A DNA stretch of 64,000 bases from 3107 sp001483205. Its GTDB lineage: Bacteria; Pseudomonadota; Alphaproteobacteria; Rhodobacterales; Rhodobacteraceae. The number at the start of each line of letters is the position of its first letter. Position 1 is the first letter of the stretch. The notes beneath the pieces are model-generated. The model searched no databases, was not told where the DNA came from, and saw only the letters and a program-made list of their open reading frames with translations. A program made the position numbers and the translations under genes. The stretch spans positions 1,240,001 to 1,304,000 of the forward strand of contig OZ219809.1 of assembly GCA_964291375.2 (NCBI GenBank). The letters run 5' to 3'. Below are positions 59,985 through 64,000 of this stretch, piece after piece.

Positions 59985-60095
59985 GGGGGGCACTCCTGTC
60001 ACTGGCACACCCTGTCGCGGGCGTGTTGCCAGAATAGCCGCGTTTGCCGGGGGTTTGAAGGTGCCGGGGCCGCCCGCGTCGGCATGTCGCAAGGG

Positions 60096-60130
60096 ATGAC
60101 CTCTGCGTATTGGCCTGAGCCGGGCAGGGC
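60096..60130 (+). repeat. Dispersed intergenic repeat, forward copy
   Basis: GATGACCTCTGCGTATTGGC, CTGAGCCGGGCAGGG, between the 2-oxoglutarate oxygenase gene and the DUF983 gene. Confidence 0.65.
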
Positions 60131-60144
60131 ACCGGGGCCACCCC

Positions 60145-60945
60145 CTACCCCGCGCGCCCGTAAAAGCCCGTGTTCTCTTCTGCCGTGAACCGCCGCCCCG
60201 GTGTGTCGTAATAGGTGAACACGGCGATGATGCGCTGCCTTGCGCCCCGCACTGGCGTCACCCTGTGCGCCGTATTGCGCCCGCGAAAGACATTCAGCGT
60301 ACCGGGGGCAAGTCTCAGCCGCCGCACCATCGGGTCTTCGCCCTGAAGCAACCGCGCAACGCCCGCATAATTCGGATCGTCGCCCGTGCGCAGCCCCGTG
60401 CGGTATTCAAACGCCCCGCCCGCCTCGGGTGCCTGCAAAAGCAGGGTCGTGGTGAATTCGGACCGGTCGAAATGCCAGTTGAGCGCCTCGCCCGCGCCAT
60501 AGCCCATGACATTGAACCGGGCCAGCGGATCATCCATCGGATAGAGCGCAGGCATGTCCATCGTCTCGGCCAGAAACCGGGTCAGCGGCGCATAGGTATA
60601 GGCCGCATCCAGCGCCCCGCCCGCAAGCTGATCCGCGCACAGCGTATGATTGATCGTCCGCCGCCGGCAGAGGGCCGGATGATCGGCAGGCAGACCCGGA
60701 ATATCATCCCTGAAATAGATATTGTGCAGGCGCTCATGGGTGAAGGCCTCGCGCGCCAGTTTCGGCACCGCCGCGCGCAGCACATCCTCAATCGCCCCCC
60801 CGCGCATAAAGCCGGGCAGGTTGAACATGCCATCCCGGTCAAGATCGGCCCGGCACCGGCTGACCAGCGCGCGATACGCCCCCGTGTCTGGCCGGTTCAG
60901 CGGATAGGTTTCCAGATCAAGAACGGTAGTGATGTCTGCTGTCAT
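60145..60945 (-). CDS. 2-oxoglutarate/Fe(II) oxygenase of the BesD/HalD-like family
   Basis: 266 residues of the cupin-fold non-haem iron type. The iron site is visible: H158 and D160 in LNWHFDRSEFTTTLLLQ and H227 in RGRNTAHRVTPVRG; R238 is a candidate 2-oxoglutarate anchor. BesD-type amino acid halogenases have a glycine instead of the aspartate, which frees a site for chloride; here HxD is intact, so hydroxylation or another oxidation is more likely than halogenation. The substrate is unknown; a free amino acid is the family precedent. It starts 10 bp after dddP on the same strand, so the two are probably co-transcribed. Confidence 0.78.
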   Translation of the reverse strand: MTADITTVLDLETYPLNRPDTGAYRALVSRCRADLDRDGMFNLPGFMRGGAIEDVLRAAVPKLAREAFTHERLHNIYFRDDIPGLPADHPALCRRRTINHTLCADQLAGGALDAAYTYAPLTRFLAETMDMPALYPMDDPLARFNVMGYGAGEALNWHFDRSEFTTTLLLQAPEAGGAFEYRTGLRTGDDPNYAGVARLLQGEDPMVRRLRLAPGTLNVFRGRNTAHRVTPVRGARQRIIAVFTYYDTPGRRFTAEENTGFYGRAG

Positions 60946-60955
60946 CGGCCCCCCA

Positions 60956-62296
60956 TCAGCCCCCCATCAGGCGCGCATCAAACGGGTATTTCGTCAGGTT
61001 CTCATAGCCGCTTTCGGTGATCAGCACCTGATCTTCGAGCTTGATCGAGAAATCCTTGCCGACCTCGCTGACCAGCGCCTCGACACACAGCACCATCCCC
61101 GGCTCCAGCGGATAGTCATAGGCCCCCTCGACCGCATTATCCGGGTAGGCAATCAGCGGCCATTCATCACACAGTCCCGCCCCGTGCATCATGCAGCCGT
61201 ATTTCTGCGCCTGAAAGCGCTCATCCAGCCGGTGCGCGCCCGCAATCAGGTCCGGGATCATCACGCCGGGTTTCAGCAGCTCCATATTGGCCATGATGTG
61301 CTCATGGGCGTGCTGCATGGCATAAACCATGTCCGGGCGCGGGGGGCTGTCGCCGATCCACCAGCTTCGGCTTATATCGACGCAAATGCCGTAACAGCCG
61401 ATCAGATCGGTATCAAAGCTGATGATTTCATCCGGCCCGGTGATGCGCGGCCCGCATTCCTGAAACCACGGGTTGGTGCGGGGGCCGGAGGCCAGCAGGC
61501 GCGTCTCGATCCATTCGCCGCCGCGCCGGATGTTCCCGGCGTGCAGGACGGCCCAGATGTCATCCTCGGTGGTCCGGCCCAGGGGCACATTCTCGCGGGC
61601 GAAATGCTCCATCTCGGCCACTGCGGCCTCGCAGGCATGGGCGGCGCAGCGCATGGCAAGGATTTCATCCGGGCCTTTCACGGCGCGGCATTTTTCGGTG
61701 ACTTCCTCGCCTTCCATCACCTCAAACCCTCGTGCTTCGAGCGCGCGCAGGCCGTGCAGCATGATCTTGTCCACCGCCAGCCGCATGTTGCCGCCGCCGT
61801 GGTCGCGGATGAGGTCACGGATTTCCCCCGACAGCCTGTCCGCCGCGACATCAATCTTGTCGCCCCGGTCGAAATAGAACAGATCGGCCCCGGTGCGTTG
61901 CTCGCGCACCAGCGGGTTGAACTCTGACAGAAAGGGCGATGCCTTGAAGTCCCAGAGCACCATATAGCCGTCGGCGCAGAGAAGCAGCGCCCGGAACGGG
62001 TTATGGGCGTTCCAAAGCTGCATGTTGGTCGAGTCGGTCGCATAGCGGATGTTGAGCGGGTCAAACAGCAGTATCCCGCCATAGCCCCGGTCGGTGACAT
62101 GGCGGGTCAGGCGACGCCAGCGGTATTCGCGCATCCGTGCGAGGTCAGGCAGGCGCAGGCCCGCGGCCTGCCACTCGGCAAAGGCCAGCCCGGTCGGGCC
62201 GATCTCCATGCGGTCATTGTCGTTCGGGGTGCCGTCGCCAAGGTTTGCCCCCCTTGAGGGATCAATCTTGCGTCTCTGACGATAATATGTGTCCAT
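60956..62296 (-). CDS. dddP: Dimethylsulfoniopropionate lyase DddP
   Basis: 446 residues of the M24 (creatinase/aminopeptidase P) fold. It cleaves DMSP to dimethyl sulfide and acrylate. Residues reported for roseobacter DddP fall at exactly the same numbers: metal ligands D295 and D297 (IISFDTDLIG), D307 (CVDISRSWW), H371 (CMMHGAGLCDEWP), E406 (VLCVEALVS) and E421 (SIKLEDQVLI), and the proposed catalytic D377. The N-terminus MDTYYRQRRKIDPSRG and IRYATDSTNMQLWNAHNP are also DddP-like. The ATG at 62296 has AGGAGG upstream; a longer in-frame start is not supported. It lies downstream of glnA behind a terminator. Confidence 0.93.
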   Translation of the reverse strand: MDTYYRQRRKIDPSRGANLGDGTPNDNDRMEIGPTGLAFAEWQAAGLRLPDLARMREYRWRRLTRHVTDRGYGGILLFDPLNIRYATDSTNMQLWNAHNPFRALLLCADGYMVLWDFKASPFLSEFNPLVREQRTGADLFYFDRGDKIDVAADRLSGEIRDLIRDHGGGNMRLAVDKIMLHGLRALEARGFEVMEGEEVTEKCRAVKGPDEILAMRCAAHACEAAVAEMEHFARENVPLGRTTEDDIWAVLHAGNIRRGGEWIETRLLASGPRTNPWFQECGPRITGPDEIISFDTDLIGCYGICVDISRSWWIGDSPPRPDMVYAMQHAHEHIMANMELLKPGVMIPDLIAGAHRLDERFQAQKYGCMMHGAGLCDEWPLIAYPDNAVEGAYDYPLEPGMVLCVEALVSEVGKDFSIKLEDQVLITESGYENLTKYPFDARLMGG

Positions 62297-62391
62297 GGCG
62301 CGGCCTCCTGGGGAAAGCGTATGGGCCACCGCGCGCACCGCCATTCCGATTGCGACGGATGCCCTGTCGTTTTCGGGCAGGGGCGCAAAGG

Positions 62392-62417
62392 AAAAGGCGC
62401 CGCACCGGACGCCTTTT
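62392..62417 (-). terminator. Rho-independent terminator after glnA
   Basis: On the minus strand AAAAGGCG (62417-62410) and CGCCTTTT (62399-62392) form an eight-bp stem with a ten-base loop, followed by CCTTT. It lies 30 bases after the glnA stop and separates glnBA from dddP. Confidence 0.65.
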
Positions 62418-62446
62418 CGCAAAGCATAAGGACCTCAGGCGGCTGC

Positions 62447-63853
62447 CTAGCAACTGTAATACATCTTGTATTCGACCGGATGGGGGGTGTGCTCATAGGC
62501 ATATACCTCTTCCCATTTCAGCGCCAGATACCCCTCGATCTGATCGGTGGTGAACACATCACCCGCCAGCAGGAAATCGTGGTCGGTCTCCAGATTTTCC
62601 AGCGCCTCACGCAACGACGCGCACACGGTCGGGATACCGGCCAGTTCCTCGGGCGGCAAATCATAGAGATCCTTGTCCGAGGCCGGACCCGGATCGGTCC
62701 GGTTCCTGATCCCGTCAAGACCGGCCATCAACAGGGCCGAGAAGGCCAGATAGGGGTTGGCGGCAGGGTCAGGAAAACGGGCCTCAACACGCTTGGCCTT
62801 CGGGCTTTCCGTCCAAGGAATACGCACACAGCCGGAGCGGTTCCGCGCCGAATATGCCCGCAGAACCGGGGCCTCGAACCCCGGTATCAGCCGCTTGTAG
62901 GAATTGGTGGACGGGTTGGTGAAGGCGTTGAGCGTTCTGGCATGTTTGAGGATACCCCCGATAAACCACAGCGCTTCCTGGCTGAGATCGGCATATCTGT
63001 CACCGGCGAACAGCGGCTTGCCCTCTTTCCAGATCGACATGTTGACGTGCATTCCGGTGCCGTTATCGCCATAGATCGGTTTGGGCATAAAGGTCGCCGA
63101 CTTGCCATAGGCATGGGCGACATTGTGGATCACGTATTTGTATTTCTGCAATTCGTCGCCCTGAATGGTCAGCGAGCTGAAGATCAGGCCCAGTTCGTGC
63201 TGGCAAGAGGCAACCTCGTGGTGGTGCTTGTCCACCTTCATGCCGATGCGCTTCATGGTGGACAGCATCTCAGAGCGCAAATCCTGCCCGTCATCAATCG
63301 GGTTGACCGGGAAATACCCGCCCTTGATGCCCGGACGATGGCCCATATTGCCGGTTTCATATTCGGTGTCGGAGTTCCAGGCGGCATCCTGGGCATCAAC
63401 CTCATAGGACACCTTGTTCATCCCGACCGCAAACCGCACATCGTCGAACAGGAAAAATTCGGCCTCGGGGCCGAAATAGGCCACATCGCCGATGCCCGAG
63501 GCTCTCAGATAGGCTTCGGCCTTCTGTGCGGTGCCGCGCGGATCGCGCTCATAGGCTTCGCCGGTGTCCGGCTCCACCACCGAGCAGTGCATGGCCAGGG
63601 TTTTTTCGGCATAGAACGGGTCAATATAGGCCGATCCTGCATCCGGCATCAGCTTCATGTCAGAGGCCTCGATGGATTTCCATCCGGCGATGGAAGAGCC
63701 GTCGAACATGAACCCCTCTTCCAGAAAATCCTCATCCACCTGATCGGCCATAACGGTCACATGTTGCAGCTTGCCCCGCGGGTCAGTGAAGCGCAGATCA
63801 ACATAGTCCGTGTCTTCATCCGCAAGCAGCTTGAGAACGTCTTCGTTTTCCAT
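62447..63853 (-). CDS. glnA: Glutamine synthetase type I
   Basis: 468 residues. Glu + NH3 + ATP to Gln. MFDGSSIAGWKSIEASDM, the glutamate ligands in YFGPEAEFFLFD, the ATP-binding KPIYGDNGTGMHVNMS, and the adenylylation tyrosine in DKDLYDLPPEELAGI, so activity is probably controlled by GlnE-type adenylylation. It is directly downstream of glnB, the standard alphaproteobacterial nitrogen operon. AAGGACACA before the ATG is a weak RBS. Confidence 0.97.
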   Translation of the reverse strand: MENEDVLKLLADEDTDYVDLRFTDPRGKLQHVTVMADQVDEDFLEEGFMFDGSSIAGWKSIEASDMKLMPDAGSAYIDPFYAEKTLAMHCSVVEPDTGEAYERDPRGTAQKAEAYLRASGIGDVAYFGPEAEFFLFDDVRFAVGMNKVSYEVDAQDAAWNSDTEYETGNMGHRPGIKGGYFPVNPIDDGQDLRSEMLSTMKRIGMKVDKHHHEVASCQHELGLIFSSLTIQGDELQKYKYVIHNVAHAYGKSATFMPKPIYGDNGTGMHVNMSIWKEGKPLFAGDRYADLSQEALWFIGGILKHARTLNAFTNPSTNSYKRLIPGFEAPVLRAYSARNRSGCVRIPWTESPKAKRVEARFPDPAANPYLAFSALLMAGLDGIRNRTDPGPASDKDLYDLPPEELAGIPTVCASLREALENLETDHDFLLAGDVFTTDQIEGYLALKWEEVYAYEHTPHPVEYKMYYSC

Positions 63854-63896
63854 GGGTGTGTGTCCTTGTTGGAGTAGGTTGCGCGGGCTGCGGCCT

Positions 63897-64000
63897 CTAG
63901 AGGGCGTCGTCGCCGGTTTCGCCGGTGCGGATGCGGATTGCCTGCTCGACCGGGCTGATGAAAATTTTGCCGTCGCCGATCTTGTCGGTTTTGGCGGCGG
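63897..64000 (-). CDS. glnB: Nitrogen regulatory protein P-II, C-terminal end (runs off the right edge)
   Basis: Only the last 34 codons are present, read by hand on the minus strand: DKIGDGKIFISPVEQAIRIR, then TGETGDDAL and a TAG stop at 63897-63899. This is the GDGKIF...RIRTGE...AL ending of PII proteins. The T-loop tyrosine lies outside the window. It is 43 bp upstream of glnA. Confidence 0.93.
   Translation of the reverse strand, partial: AAKTDKIGDGKIFISPVEQAIRIRTGETGDDAL

Noticed and set aside
60145..60945. Calling the BesD/HalD-like enzyme a halogenase
   Set aside because: The iron-binding aspartate is present (HFD), whereas halogenases of this family have glycine there; hydroxylase activity is the safer reading.
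60956..62296. Generic Xaa-Pro aminopeptidase or creatinase
   Set aside because: Metal and catalytic residues match DddP at identical numbering, and the N-terminal region is of DddP type.

Overview
The window is a high-GC alphaproteobacterial chromosome segment, most likely from a marine Rhodobacterales (roseobacter-type) bacterium. The case rests on gene content: a taurine-to-sulfite pathway (tpa, tauR, xsc, pta, soeABC), the DMSP lyase gene dddP, a Rhodobacterales-style tad pilus cluster with a CtrA-type box, two flavin/folate demethylating dehydrogenases, and the gene order glnB-glnA. No rRNA, tRNA or CRISPR array was seen.

Layout. 1-12.9 kb: a partial, divergent pyruvate phosphate dikinase relative on the minus strand, then a plus-strand taurine unit. 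Tpa deaminates taurine to sulfoacetaldehyde, Xsc splits this to sulfite and acetyl phosphate, Pta makes acetyl-CoA, and the quinone-linked SoeABC oxidises sulfite to sulfate. TauR is the likely activator, and paired TauR-like boxes lie before both tpa and xsc. A hicAB toxin-antitoxin pair sits between tauR and xsc. 12.9-19.9 kb: a HEPN-type protein, hemC and hemE, ccdA, a Sel1-repeat protein, an aminotransferase and a small membrane protein. 20-27 kb: two paralogous FAD/GcvT-fold dehydrogenases, divergently oriented around a toxin-antitoxin locus split by an IS5-family element. 27-38.4 kb: exonuclease III, then an almost complete tad/cpa pilus assembly cluster, without flp pilin or cpaB in the window.

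38.4-48.9 kb: hisA, a hendecad-repeat membrane protein, putA, hisH and hisB, a likely outer-membrane barrel protein with a duplicated upstream region, a HAD-family dehalogenase and a threonine dehydratase-like enzyme. 49-55.3 kb: an isolated rplO-secY-adk block, cysS and citramalate synthase. 55.8-60 kb: an MFS transporter, an AlkA-type glycosylase, a carboxylesterase, a NUDIX hydrolase and a DUF983 protein. 60.1-64 kb: a 2-oxoglutarate/Fe(II) oxygenase of the BesD/HalD type directly downstream of dddP, then glnA and the 3' end of glnB.

Intergenic spaces carry a family of mosaic repeats. They share a core like GACCTCTGCATATTGGC, long modules that can be aligned over more than 100 bases, and an inverted pair that encloses the MFS-alkA-esterase segment. 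Several lie next to places where conserved gene order is broken (his genes, spc ribosomal block), which suggests they take part in rearrangement.
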